Positions 56,556 through 64,000 of a stretch of DNA of 64,000 nucleotides are shown here, in pieces; position 1 is the stretch's first letter, and every line of letters begins with the position of its first letter. Below the pieces are notes generated by a model. That model worked only from the letters and a program-made list of their open reading frames with translations. It ran no database searches and had not been told where the DNA came from. This DNA is from Pacificitalea manganoxidans (GTDB lineage Bacteria > Pseudomonadota > Alphaproteobacteria > Rhodobacterales > Rhodobacteraceae): NCBI RefSeq assembly GCF_002504165.1, contig NZ_CP021404.1:3224001-3288000 (forward strand). Direction: 5' to 3'. Made by a program: the position numbers and the translations under genes.

Positions 56556-58418
56556 TCAGTCGGCGCGCTGCGCGGTGCTCAGGGGCTCTTCGCCTTCCTC
56601 GGCCAGAACAGCGTCCAGACCGACCTCCAGCTTGCGCCGGATGCGGGTTGCGTCCTCGGGTTCGGGGTCGAAGGACAGGGCACGATGCCACTGGAATTCT
56701 GCCTCGGTCTTGCGCCCCACGGCCCACAGCACATCGCCCAGATGGTCATTGACGATGGGATCGACGGGCATCAGCTCCGCCGCGCGCTCCATCAGGCCAA
56801 TGGCCTGATCGTAATCACCCAGCAGATAAAGACCCCAACCAAGGCTATCGGTAATGTAGCCATCATCCGGCCGCGCGGCGACAGCCTGCTCGATCAGCTC
56901 CATCGCCTCTTCGATGTTGTCGCCCTTCTCTAGGAAGGAATAGCCAAGGTAGTTCTGCACCTGCGGCTGACCGGGGTTCAGCTCCAGCGCGCGGCGCAGA
57001 TCGGCCTCGGCCTGCGGCCAATGGCCCGTGCGCTCATTGGCGATGCCACGGGCATAGAACACGATCCAATGACCGGGTTCGGGCTGGTCCAGCAGATCAA
57101 TGGCGCGGTCATAGCTTGTCACCGCATCGGCGTAGCGTTCCTCGGACCGCAGCATATCGCCCAAGGTGATATGCACCGACGTCAAGTCGGGTCGGGTCAG
57201 CGCCAGTTGCCGCAGAACCGCGATAGCCCCGTCAGGATCACCGCCCGCGCGCAGCGCTTCGGCGCGCCCGATCTCGGCGATATGATAAGAGGGATCGGTG
57301 GGCGACACGCGGGCATAGGCATTGATCGCCAGATCGTGCCGGTCCTGCGCATCCAGCAACGCGCCGGTCAGCAGATAAGCATCGGTGAAATTGGCGCGCA
57401 GATGCTCCGCCACGCGGGAATACAGCAGGGTATAGCTGTCAGACGCCTCACCTCGGAGCGCGCTCGCCACCGAATAAAACACCTCTGCCAGACCGTCCTC
57501 GCCGTCCCGCAGAAGATCGAAGGGCAATGTCTCGCCCGCCTCCAGCTTGGCCAGCATCTGGCCTATGCCCGGGTCCATGTCGGGGCCGAAACTCTCTGCG
57601 ATGAGAGCGATGGCCTCGTCATTGCGGCCCAGTTGGCTCAACACCTGCACATGCGCGATGACCCCGCGCCGGGTCAGGGGCGGCGCGGCGCCCTCGTCGC
57701 CCGAGAGGATGGCGTCGGCGGCTTCGAAATTTCCCTCGACCGCCTGTGCCAGCCCTTTGTGATAGGCGCCAAAGGCATCGAGCCCGGTGCTGCGCGTGCT
57801 GGCGTCAAACGCCTCCATCGCGGCATCGAGATCGCCAAGTGCCACCTCCAGCCATGCCTGCGACAGCCCATCGACCAGCGGGCCGACACTCCGGTCGCCA
57901 CGCAGCGCGTCGAGCGCCTGCTCGAACCGGCCCGCGCCCAGATCATCGGCCAGCAGGATCATGTTGGCGATCTGGCTGTCCAGTCCCAGCTCCACCAGAT
58001 CGGTGGCCACAGGCACGGCGCGCTCGATCTTGCCCATGCCGGCATAGGCAAGGATCGCGCTTTCCAGCAGCAGCGGATTGCCGGGGTCCAATTCCAGCGC
58101 CTGCGCGTAGTAGCGCGCAGCGGCGGCGTAGTCGTTATGACCGCTCGCATTCCGCGCCGCGAGATAGGCCCCCGCCAGTCCAGCAGTGCCAGCGCGCATG
58201 GCATCGGCCCGCGCAGCGGCCTGCGCCTGTGCCAGAACCTCGGCGTCGACCTGCACGTCGCTGCGGGTCTGGGCCAGCGCGTCGCCCGCCGGGGCCGTCT
58301 GTGCCTGTGCGCCACCGCCCGGCGGCACAACCAACCCGACCGCCATCACAAGCGTGGACACCGCCGCTGCGGACAACACGGAAGATCGGAGACGGGACAG
58401 GGTGCGGGAACACGGCAT
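56556..58418 (-). CDS. Large secreted tetratricopeptide-repeat protein
   Basis: A 620-aa protein with a signal peptide (about 1-41, ending GAQAQ). At least ten tetratricopeptide-like repeats run through its length (for example AAARYYAQALELDPGNPLLL, QAEADLRRALELNPGQPQVQ and EAEFQWHRALSFDPEPEDA). It is probably periplasmic, or anchored to the outer membrane, and acts as a protein-interaction scaffold. The start is the ATG at 58418, the first codon of the signal peptide. It is cotranscribed with ispE, an association seen in other alphaproteobacteria. No partner is known. Confidence 0.85.
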   Translation of the reverse strand: MPCSRTLSRLRSSVLSAAAVSTLVMAVGLVVPPGGGAQAQTAPAGDALAQTRSDVQVDAEVLAQAQAAARADAMRAGTAGLAGAYLAARNASGHNDYAAAARYYAQALELDPGNPLLLESAILAYAGMGKIERAVPVATDLVELGLDSQIANMILLADDLGAGRFEQALDALRGDRSVGPLVDGLSQAWLEVALGDLDAAMEAFDASTRSTGLDAFGAYHKGLAQAVEGNFEAADAILSGDEGAAPPLTRRGVIAHVQVLSQLGRNDEAIALIAESFGPDMDPGIGQMLAKLEAGETLPFDLLRDGEDGLAEVFYSVASALRGEASDSYTLLYSRVAEHLRANFTDAYLLTGALLDAQDRHDLAINAYARVSPTDPSYHIAEIGRAEALRAGGDPDGAIAVLRQLALTRPDLTSVHITLGDMLRSEERYADAVTSYDRAIDLLDQPEPGHWIVFYARGIANERTGHWPQAEADLRRALELNPGQPQVQNYLGYSFLEKGDNIEEAMELIEQAVAARPDDGYITDSLGWGLYLLGDYDQAIGLMERAAELMPVDPIVNDHLGDVLWAVGRKTEAEFQWHRALSFDPEPEDATRIRRKLEVGLDAVLAEEGEEPLSTAQRAD

Positions 58419-58490
58419 GGGCGGCTGCCTTTCTGTGACTGCTCGAATACACTGCCTGACGGTAGACCCGCGAGGTTGGCAAAACAATAC

Positions 58491-58518
58491 GCCCTCCCGA
58501 TCACCTGACCGGAAGGGC
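58491..58518 (-). terminator. Hairpin after the ETF-QO gene
   Basis: GCCCTTCCG and CGGGAGGGC pair on the minus strand (one G-U) across a 10-base loop, followed by GTATTGTTTTG. It lies 53 bases after the ETF-QO stop and may be a modest terminator. Confidence 0.5.
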
Positions 58519-58570
58519 GGATTCTGACACCAAAGTGACCGCGCCGCGCCTGATCGCGCGGCACTGCCCG

Positions 58571-60214
58571 TCACATATTGGGGTAGTTCGGGCCATCGCC
58601 GCCCTGCGGCACGGTCCAGTTGATGTTTTGCTCGGGGTCTTTGATATCGCAGGTCTTGCAGTGGACGCAGTTCTGGAAATTGATCTGAAACTTCGTCTCC
58701 GCGCCCTCGCCCACGAATTCGTAAACCCCCGCCGGGCAATAGCGCGCCGACGGTCCGCCATAGACCGGCAGATTGACGCGCACCGGCAGCTCGGGGTCCT
58801 TCAGCTTCAGATGGCAGGGCTGGCTTTCCTCGTGATTGGTCATCGAGAAACTGACATTGGTCAGCCGGTCAAAGCTTAGCTTGCCATCGGGCTTGGGATA
58901 CGCGATCGGCGCGAAATCCTCGGCCTTGCCGGTGGCGGCGGCGTCGGATTTACCGTGGCCGACCGTGCCCAGCAGCGAAAAGCCCAGCGTGTTGGTCCAC
59001 ATGTCGAACCCGCCCAGCGTCAGGCTCGCCGACAGGCCGTATTTCGACCAAAGCGGCTTCACGTTGCGCACTTTCTTCAAGTCCTTCGCGATAGGACCGC
59101 TGCGCAGATCGTCCTCGTATTCGGTCAGCTCGTCCCGCTGACGCCCGGCAGCGATTGCCGCATGCGCGGCCTCGGCGGCGGCCTTGCCCGACAGCATGGC
59201 GTTGTGGTTGCCCTTGATGCGCGGCACGTTCACCAGCCCCGCCGAACAGCCCAGCAGCGCCCCGCCCGGGAACACCACCTTGGGGATCGATTGCCAGCCG
59301 CCTTCGGAAATCGCCCGCGCGCCATAGGCCACGCGCTTGCCGCCTTCCAACAGCTCGGCCACCTCCGGATGGTGCTTCAGCCGCTGAAATTCCATGTAGG
59401 GAAACAGGTGCGGGTTTTCGTAGTTCAGATGCACGACGAAGCCGATAAACACCTGATTGTTTTCGGCGTGGTAGATGAACGAGCCGCCGCCCGCATTGCT
59501 GCCCAGCGGCCAGCCCATCGTATGCGTCACCGTGCCTTCGCGGTGCTTGGCCGGGTCGATCTCCCAGATCTCCTTCATGCCAAGCCCGTATTTCTGCGGC
59601 TCCTTGCCCTCCGCCAGATCGTATTTCGCGATGACCTGCTTGGACAGCGATCCGCGGACGCCTTCGGCCAGCAACACATATTTGCCGTTCAGCACCATGC
59701 CCGGCTCATAGCCCGGCCCCGGCGTGCCGTCCGCCTGCCGCCCAAACTCACCTGCGATCACGCCGGTCACGGTGTCGCCGTCATAGACCAGTTCGGAACA
59801 GGACATGCCGGGGAAGACCTCGACGCCCAGCGCCTCCGCCTGCTCCGCCATCCAGCGGCAGACATTGCCCATCGAAACGATGTAATTGCCGTGGTTCTTC
59901 ATCAAGGGCGGCATCGGCCAGTTCGGCACGCGCACCTTGCCCGCCTCACCCAGAATGTAGAAATTGTCGGTCTTGACCGGCACGTTGAGCGGCGCGCCCT
60001 TCTCCTTCCAGTCGGGGATCAGCGCATCCAGCCCGCAGGGGTCCAGCACCGCGCCTGACAGGATATGCGCGCCGACCTCCGATCCTTTTTCAAGCACCAC
60101 CACTTCCAGATCGGGGTCGAGTTGCTTGAGACGGATCGCAGCAGAGAGCCCGGCCGGCCCCGCCCCTACGATCACGACGTCGTAATCCATGGATTCGCGT
60201 TCGATCTCGGCCAT
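58571..60214 (-). CDS. Electron transfer flavoprotein-ubiquinone oxidoreductase
   Basis: A 547-aa FAD and 4Fe-4S enzyme. It passes electrons from ETF (acyl-CoA, dimethylglycine and branched-chain dehydrogenases) to ubiquinone at the inner membrane. It has the FAD loop VIVGAGPAGLSAAIRL at residues 12-27, and a C-terminal cluster motif CVHCKTCDIKDPEQNINW plus the cysteine in RYCPAGVYEF. The ATG at 60214 follows AAGGGA. etfAB are not in the window. A palindrome lies 67 bp upstream. Confidence 0.97.
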   Translation of the reverse strand: MAEIERESMDYDVVIVGAGPAGLSAAIRLKQLDPDLEVVVLEKGSEVGAHILSGAVLDPCGLDALIPDWKEKGAPLNVPVKTDNFYILGEAGKVRVPNWPMPPLMKNHGNYIVSMGNVCRWMAEQAEALGVEVFPGMSCSELVYDGDTVTGVIAGEFGRQADGTPGPGYEPGMVLNGKYVLLAEGVRGSLSKQVIAKYDLAEGKEPQKYGLGMKEIWEIDPAKHREGTVTHTMGWPLGSNAGGGSFIYHAENNQVFIGFVVHLNYENPHLFPYMEFQRLKHHPEVAELLEGGKRVAYGARAISEGGWQSIPKVVFPGGALLGCSAGLVNVPRIKGNHNAMLSGKAAAEAAHAAIAAGRQRDELTEYEDDLRSGPIAKDLKKVRNVKPLWSKYGLSASLTLGGFDMWTNTLGFSLLGTVGHGKSDAAATGKAEDFAPIAYPKPDGKLSFDRLTNVSFSMTNHEESQPCHLKLKDPELPVRVNLPVYGGPSARYCPAGVYEFVGEGAETKFQINFQNCVHCKTCDIKDPEQNINWTVPQGGDGPNYPNM

Positions 60215-60280
60215 CGTTGTTTCCCTTGTTGTATCAGGCACCCGCCCCTGCGCGGGGGTTTGAGACTTGCGTAGCGGACG

Positions 60281-60299
60281 AATTGACAGAACGTCAATT
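60281..60299. promoter_or_regulatory. Operator-like palindrome upstream of the ETF-QO gene
   Basis: AATTGAC-AGAAC-GTCAATT, a perfect 7-bp inverted repeat. On the minus strand it includes TTGACG and TTGTC-like half sites that may overlap the -35 region. Its form recalls sites of regulators of fatty-acid or branched-chain amino-acid breakdown, but I cannot assign it. Confidence 0.5.
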
Positions 60300-60498
60300 G
60301 GACGGCCCGATGATTTTCCCTCATGCGCGCAAGATTGTTGCGCATGAAGTGCCCCGTTTGTCGATTTCGTCGTCACGTCACAGCCCGTTCGCACCGTGCC
60401 CCGCGCAGTGTCCCGGCCCCTGACCGCCGCACACTCCCCCTGCGCGACCCTGCGCCGACGGCACCCCGCCGATCCCCCGGCCCCACCGGCAGCGAGGC

Positions 60499-60527
60499 TT
60501 GACTTTACCCGTCCGGATTGAATTAAA
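60499..60527 (+). promoter_or_regulatory. Sigma-70 promoter for greA
   Basis: TTGACT, a 17-base spacer and ATTAAA, 38 bp before the greA ATG. The -35 is strong; the -10 is moderate. Confidence 0.5.
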
Positions 60528-60565
60528 CGGGCGAACTCTTGTAACTTTTGCCCCCGAGGCCCTGC

Positions 60566-61036
60566 ATGGAAAAGATTCCGATGACCCGCGCCGGTGCCGC
60601 CGCGCTGGACGAAGAACTCAAGAAGCTGAAATCCGTTGAACGCCCCGCGATCATCAAGGCGATTGCCGAGGCACGCGAGCACGGCGACCTGTCGGAAAAC
60701 GCCGAATACCACTCCGCCCGCGAAAAGCAGAGCTTCATCGAGGGTCGGATCAAGGAACTCGAAGGCACCCTGTCGCGCGCCGACGTCATCGACACTTCGA
60801 AGCTGAGCGGCCCGATCAAATTCGGCGCCACCGTCACCATCGTGGACGAAGACACCGATGCCGAGAAAACCTACCAGATCGTGGGCGAGCCCGAAGCCGA
60901 TCTGGAACGCGGTCTGCTCAACATCAAATCGCCCATCGCCCGCGCCCTGATCGGCAAGGAGGAGGGCGACAGCGTCGAGGTGCGCACCCCCGGCGGTGAC
61001 AAGAGCTACGAGATCCTCACCATCAAGTATATCTGA
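60566..61036 (+). CDS. greA: Transcription elongation factor GreA
   Basis: A 156-aa factor that enters the RNA polymerase secondary channel and stimulates cleavage of backtracked RNA. The N-terminal coiled coil begins [18 protein letters not shown] and carries the acidic tip [15 protein letters not shown]. The C-terminal FKBP-like domain ends [20 protein letters not shown] lies upstream of the ATG at 60566. The next gene begins two bases after the stop. Confidence 0.97.
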   Translation: MEKIPMTRAGAAALDEELKKLKSVERPAIIKAIAEAREHGDLSENAEYHSAREKQSFIEGRIKELEGTLSRADVIDTSKLSGPIKFGATVTIVDEDTDAEKTYQIVGEPEADLERGLLNIKSPIARALIGKEEGDSVEVRTPGGDKSYEILTIKYI

Positions 61037-61038
61037 TC

Positions 61039-62238
61039 ATGGCCAGCCGAGGCCCAGAGCATTCCGCGGACCCGGCACCGGGCCCCGCCGCTGCAGGCAT
61101 GGCAGGCAGCGGCGCGCGCCCTGCCGCCGCCTCCGCGCCGCGCCCCCGCCCCGCACCGTCCGAAGGCCCCGCCGATCTGCTGGCCATCCTGCTGTCGGTG
61201 CTGTGGCTGAGCCTGTCGGTCGCGTTTTTCGTGCTGGTGCCCGGCACGGGTAGCGCGGGCGGCACGCCCATGACCTTTGCGATGATGCTGCTGGCGGTGT
61301 TCATGCCGGTGGCGGTGATCTGGATCGGCGCCGGGGCGGCCCGCAGCGCACGCATGATGCGCGCCGAAAGCGCCCGCCTGCAAAAGGCAATCGACACTCT
61401 GGCCCAGATGCGCGCCGGGGATGCCCCCGCGCCCCGCCCCGCAATCGACACTGCCGCCCACGCCGCCGCCACCGCCACCGCCGAGGACGAACGCGCCGCC
61501 ACGCTGGAGCGCAAACTGGACGCCATCGCCGCCGCGCAGGCGCAATTGGAACAGGGATTGCAGGCGCTCGCCGCGTCGGGCTCTCCCCGCGCCGGGTTCA
61601 CCGCGCCCTCCGGCAACTCAGGCAACGCCCAGCGCACCGCGCCTGCCGCCAGCGCCCGCCCCCCGCGCGCGGCACCTGCCTCCGCCCGCGCGCCTGCGCC
61701 CGCGGCGGGCTCCGGCGATGGCGGTCAGGCGACGCTTGCCCTAGGCGCGCCCGCAGGCACGGGGGAGCCGATCTCGGTCGATGACTTCATCCGCGCGCTG
61801 AACTTCCCCGAAGACGAACGCGACGCCGCAGGGTTTCGCGCCCTGCGCCGCGCGCTTAAGGATCACGCCAGTTCCGGCCTGATCCGCTCCGCTCAGGACG
61901 CGCTGACGCTCCTGTCCGAAGATGGCGTCTACATGGATGATCTGACCCCGGACCGCGCGCGCCCCGAGATCTGGCGCCGTTTCGCGCAAGGCGAACGTGG
62001 CCGCACCATCGCGGCGCTTGGCGGCGTGCGTGATCGCGAGGCTCTGGCCCGCGCCGCCGGGCGCATGCGCCAAGATCCGATCTTCCGCGACACGGCCCAC
62101 CACTTCCTGCGCAAGTTCGACAAGACCTTTGCGAATTTCGAACAGTTCGCCAGCGACGAAGACATCGCCCACCTCTCCGAAACCCGCACCGCCCGCGCCT
62201 TTATGCTGCTGGGCCGTGTATCGGGAACCTTCGACTGA
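61039..62238 (+). CDS. Unknown protein with two TM helices, linker and conserved C-terminal domain
   Basis: A 399-aa protein. Residues 1-45 are Ala/Pro-rich, followed by two transmembrane helices (46-68 and 79-98). A short coiled coil (about 105-125 and 145-175) and a long Ala/Pro linker come next. A compact domain from about 245 to the end begins ISVDDFIRALNFPEDERD and ends FMLLGRVSGTFD. The first third faces the membrane and the C-terminal domain is probably cytoplasmic. Two bases separate it from greA. No family is recognised. Confidence 0.75.
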   Translation: MASRGPEHSADPAPGPAAAGMAGSGARPAAASAPRPRPAPSEGPADLLAILLSVLWLSLSVAFFVLVPGTGSAGGTPMTFAMMLLAVFMPVAVIWIGAGAARSARMMRAESARLQKAIDTLAQMRAGDAPAPRPAIDTAAHAAATATAEDERAATLERKLDAIAAAQAQLEQGLQALAASGSPRAGFTAPSGNSGNAQRTAPAASARPPRAAPASARAPAPAAGSGDGGQATLALGAPAGTGEPISVDDFIRALNFPEDERDAAGFRALRRALKDHASSGLIRSAQDALTLLSEDGVYMDDLTPDRARPEIWRRFAQGERGRTIAALGGVRDREALARAAGRMRQDPIFRDTAHHFLRKFDKTFANFEQFASDEDIAHLSETRTARAFMLLGRVSGTFD

Positions 62239-62262
62239 GGCCCAGCGCACCATCGGCCTGCC

Positions 62263-62280
62263 CGGTGCGGCGCCGCACCG
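62263..62280. repeat. 18-bp perfect palindrome between convergent genes
   Basis: CGGTGCGGC-GCCGCACCG, 25 bases after the stop of the unknown membrane gene and before the zapE stop. It can form a hairpin in either transcript, possibly a bidirectional 3' end, although no U-run follows. Confidence 0.5.
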
Positions 62281-62320
62281 ACTGAGCGGCGCGCGTCTTC
62301 CCCGCCGTGGTCCTCCCCGC

Positions 62321-63424
62321 TCAGCGCGCCTCCGGCGCTCCGCTGCCCCAGTCCGCGTCCTGCATCTCCCGCAGGCGGCTGGCCGTGCGCTCGAATTCGA
62401 AACTGCCCTCGCCTTCGATATAGAGTGATTCCGGCAGGTCGGCGGCAGAGCAGATCACCCGCACGCGGGCCTCGTAGAGCGCGTCGATCAAGGTGACAAA
62501 GCGCTTGGCCTCGTTGAAATTCGACCGCCCCAGACGCGGCACACCGTCCAGCATCAGAAGCTTCACCGCTTCCGCCAGCGCCAGATAATCCGCAGCGCCC
62601 AAAGGCTGCCCGCATAGCGCATAGAACGGCGCGCGCCCGCAGCCGTTGCGATAGGCGGGCAACGTCACCTTGCGGCCCTTGACCTGCAGCAACAGCGGTT
62701 CGGCGTCACCGCCAGTCAGATCGGTCCAGATCGCATCCATTCTGGCGCGGGTCTCGGCGTTGACGGGGGTGAACCAGACCTGTTCCCCGGCCAGCCGGTT
62801 CTGCCGATAATCGTTTTCGGACCCCAGTTCATGCACCTCCATCCGCTGCTTCAGCAGATCGATGAACGGCACGAAAAGCTGCCGGTTCAGCCCGTTTTTA
62901 TACAGATCGTCCGGCACCCGGTTGGAGGTCGTGACAATCACCACCCCCGCAGCGAAAAGCTGCTCGAAGAGCCGCCCCACGATCATCGCGTCGGTAATGT
63001 CGGTAATCTGCATTTCATCGAACGCCAGCAAATCGACCTCGGCGGCCACGGCCTCCGCCGCCGGCTTGATCGCGTCATCGACACCGCGTTTGCGCGCCTC
63101 GTGCATGGCGGTGTGGATTTCCTGCATGAAGGCGTGGAAATGCACGCGCCGTTTGCGAGTGCCGGGAATGGCATCCACGAACAGGTCCATCAACATCGAC
63201 TTGCCGCGCCCGACCCCGCCCCACAGGTAAAGCCCGGTCACCGGCTCGGGCGTGCTGCCGCCCCCGAACAATCCGCGCAGACCGGAGCGGCGCGCGGGCT
63301 TGCGCGCTTCCATCCGGGCGCGCACCGCGTCCAGCTTCTCGACCGCCAGCGCCTGCGCAGGGTCGGGTTTCAGCGTGCCCTCGTCGATGCGGGCGCGATA
63401 GATATCGGTGACGGTCTGGCTCAT
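62321..63424 (-). CDS. zapE: Cell division protein ZapE (AFG1-like ATPase)
   Basis: A 367-aa AAA-type ATPase of the AFG1/ZapE family. Walker A is GGVGRGKS in LYLWGGVGRGKSMLMDLF and Walker B is LLAFDEMQITD; the arginine-containing TTSNRVPDDLY follows. In E. coli it associates with the Z-ring under stress or anaerobiosis. The start is the ATG at 63424. It is divergent from the MFS gene, 123 bp apart. Confidence 0.94.
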   Translation of the reverse strand: MSQTVTDIYRARIDEGTLKPDPAQALAVEKLDAVRARMEARKPARRSGLRGLFGGGSTPEPVTGLYLWGGVGRGKSMLMDLFVDAIPGTRKRRVHFHAFMQEIHTAMHEARKRGVDDAIKPAAEAVAAEVDLLAFDEMQITDITDAMIVGRLFEQLFAAGVVIVTTSNRVPDDLYKNGLNRQLFVPFIDLLKQRMEVHELGSENDYRQNRLAGEQVWFTPVNAETRARMDAIWTDLTGGDAEPLLLQVKGRKVTLPAYRNGCGRAPFYALCGQPLGAADYLALAEAVKLLMLDGVPRLGRSNFNEAKRFVTLIDALYEARVRVICSAADLPESLYIEGEGSFEFERTASRLREMQDADWGSGAPEAR

Positions 63425-63547
63425 GCTTCTTGCGATACTGCGTGCCGCCAGTCTTGAAAAGACCCGACCCGCCCGGCAAAAGGCCCGGATCGGACCCTAT
63501 CACAGGTTCTGATTTGACCCCGCCCGCCGCTCACGCAATCTAGCGCC

Positions 63548-64000
63548 ATGCAAAAACCAGCCCCTCTCCTCACCCCGGTGCTGATCGCGGGTTGCGTCAT
63601 CATCCTGATGAGCTTCGCCATCCGGGCAAGCTTTGGGGTGTTCCAGATCCCCATCGCGGAGGAGTTCAATTGGCCGCGGGCGGAATTTTCGCTTGCCATC
63701 GCGATTCAGAACCTCGCCTGGGGCATCGGGCAGCCGCTGTTCGGGGCTTTCGCGGAACGCTTCGGGGACCGGCTTGCGATCATCCTCGGCGCGGTGACCT
63801 ACGCGGCGGGGCTGGTGCTCTCCTCCTTTGCCGTCACCCCCGAAGCGCATCAGATGCTGGAAGCTCTTGTAGGGTTCGGCATCGCGGGCACCGGGTTCGG
63901 CGTGATCCTTGCCGTGGTGGGGCGCGCGTCCAGCGACGAAAACCGCTCCATGAGCCTCGCCATCGCCACAGCCGCAGGCTCCGCCGGGCAGGTCTTTGGC
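63548..64000 (+). CDS. MFS transporter, 3'-truncated by window edge
   Basis: The first 151 codons of a Major Facilitator Superfamily permease. Four or more transmembrane helices are visible: VLIAGCVIILMSFAIRASFG, then LAIAIQNLAWGIGQPLFGAF, LAIILGAVTYAAGLVLSSF and EALVGFGIAGTGFGVILAVV. The loop FAERFGDRLA is the MFS signature between helices 2 and 3. It resembles the oxalate/formate and monocarboxylate branch, but the substrate is unknown. The ATG at 63548 fits the first helix. Confidence 0.82.
   Translation, partial: MQKPAPLLTPVLIAGCVIILMSFAIRASFGVFQIPIAEEFNWPRAEFSLAIAIQNLAWGIGQPLFGAFAERFGDRLAIILGAVTYAAGLVLSSFAVTPEAHQMLEALVGFGIAGTGFGVILAVVGRASSDENRSMSLAIATAAGSAGQVFG

Larger units (their letters stand above)
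60215..60565. other. Divergent ETF-QO/greA intergenic region (351 bp)
   Basis: It holds no gene. From left to right I see the ETF-QO leader, a perfect 7-bp palindrome (60281-60299), a second inverted repeat TCATGCGC...GCGCATGA (60321-60328 with 60340-60347), a C-rich stretch (60360-60490) without structure I can name, and a promoter for greA (60499-60527). Confidence 0.6.

Overview
This is a GC-rich, gene-dense chromosomal window that looks like core genome of an alphaproteobacterium of the order Rhodobacterales (Paracoccaceae/Roseobacter group). The evidence is the low-complexity Asp/Gly-rich Rhodobacterales-type porin, the DUF2794, DUF3576 and YggT-type small genes, a separate RNase D made of the exonuclease domain only, an alphaproteobacterial RpoH promoter in front of dnaK, a perfect CtrA box, and a match to the NtrC box described in Rhodobacter. 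I saw no rRNA, tRNA, CRISPR array, transposase, integrase or prophage gene.

Layout. 1-4900 (minus): a four-gene polyamine operon, speA, carboxyspermidine dehydrogenase, carboxy(nor)spermidine decarboxylase and speB, which together encode arginine -> agmatine -> putrescine -> (via carboxyspermidine) spermidine. 5144-10258 (plus): rnd, kdsD, lptC, lptA, lptB, then a 411-bp gap with a small ORF where rpoN sits in many proteobacteria, then hpf and ptsN. 10510-19568 (minus): a glycan block with a long sulfotransferase-like protein, a core-2/I-branching-type glycosyltransferase, two paralogous family-2-like glycosyltransferases, galE, galU, kdsB and the PAP phosphatase cysQ. 19747-21203 (plus): a KpsM-like polysaccharide export permease and a secreted SH3 protein. 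21210-28448: alkB, dnaK-dnaJ, a DedA protein, radC, an asparaginase-family gene and an IalB-like secreted protein. 28529-31806 (minus): a YggS PLP protein, a TPR-sulfotransferase and the porin.

32038-36857 (plus): a DUF3576 lipoprotein, then overlapping leuS-lptE-holA. 36872-43144: a lytic transglycosylase, a CtrA-boxed intergenic region with a divergent receiver protein, a glutathionyl-hydroquinone reductase, two small unknown genes and a bifunctional penicillin-binding protein. 43421-45152: glnK-amtB. 45275-47316 (minus): an aminotransferase overlapping a mercaptopyruvate sulfurtransferase, a possible cysteine-to-H2S module. 47444-54836: smpB, recQ, yggT, a thioesterase, DUF2794, an NlpC/P60 peptidase, leucyl aminopeptidase and an orphan Hpt-like protein. 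55009-64000: a beta-carbonic anhydrase, ispE, a large TPR protein, ETF-QO, greA, an unknown two-TM protein, zapE and the start of an MFS transporter.

The strongest leads beyond routine annotation are: the complete alternative spermidine operon; the sulfotransferase/glycosyltransferase/cysQ/kdsB/KpsM neighbourhood, which suggests a sulfated or otherwise decorated surface glycan; the CtrA box between the transglycosylase and a receiver protein lacking the conserved lysine; the small ORF with a perfect Shine-Dalgarno sequence and terminal hairpin between lptB and hpf; the 82-aa protein with a predicted mature N-terminal His-Pro-Gly-His; and several regulatory palindromes. I did not find a clearly novel defence or mobile system.
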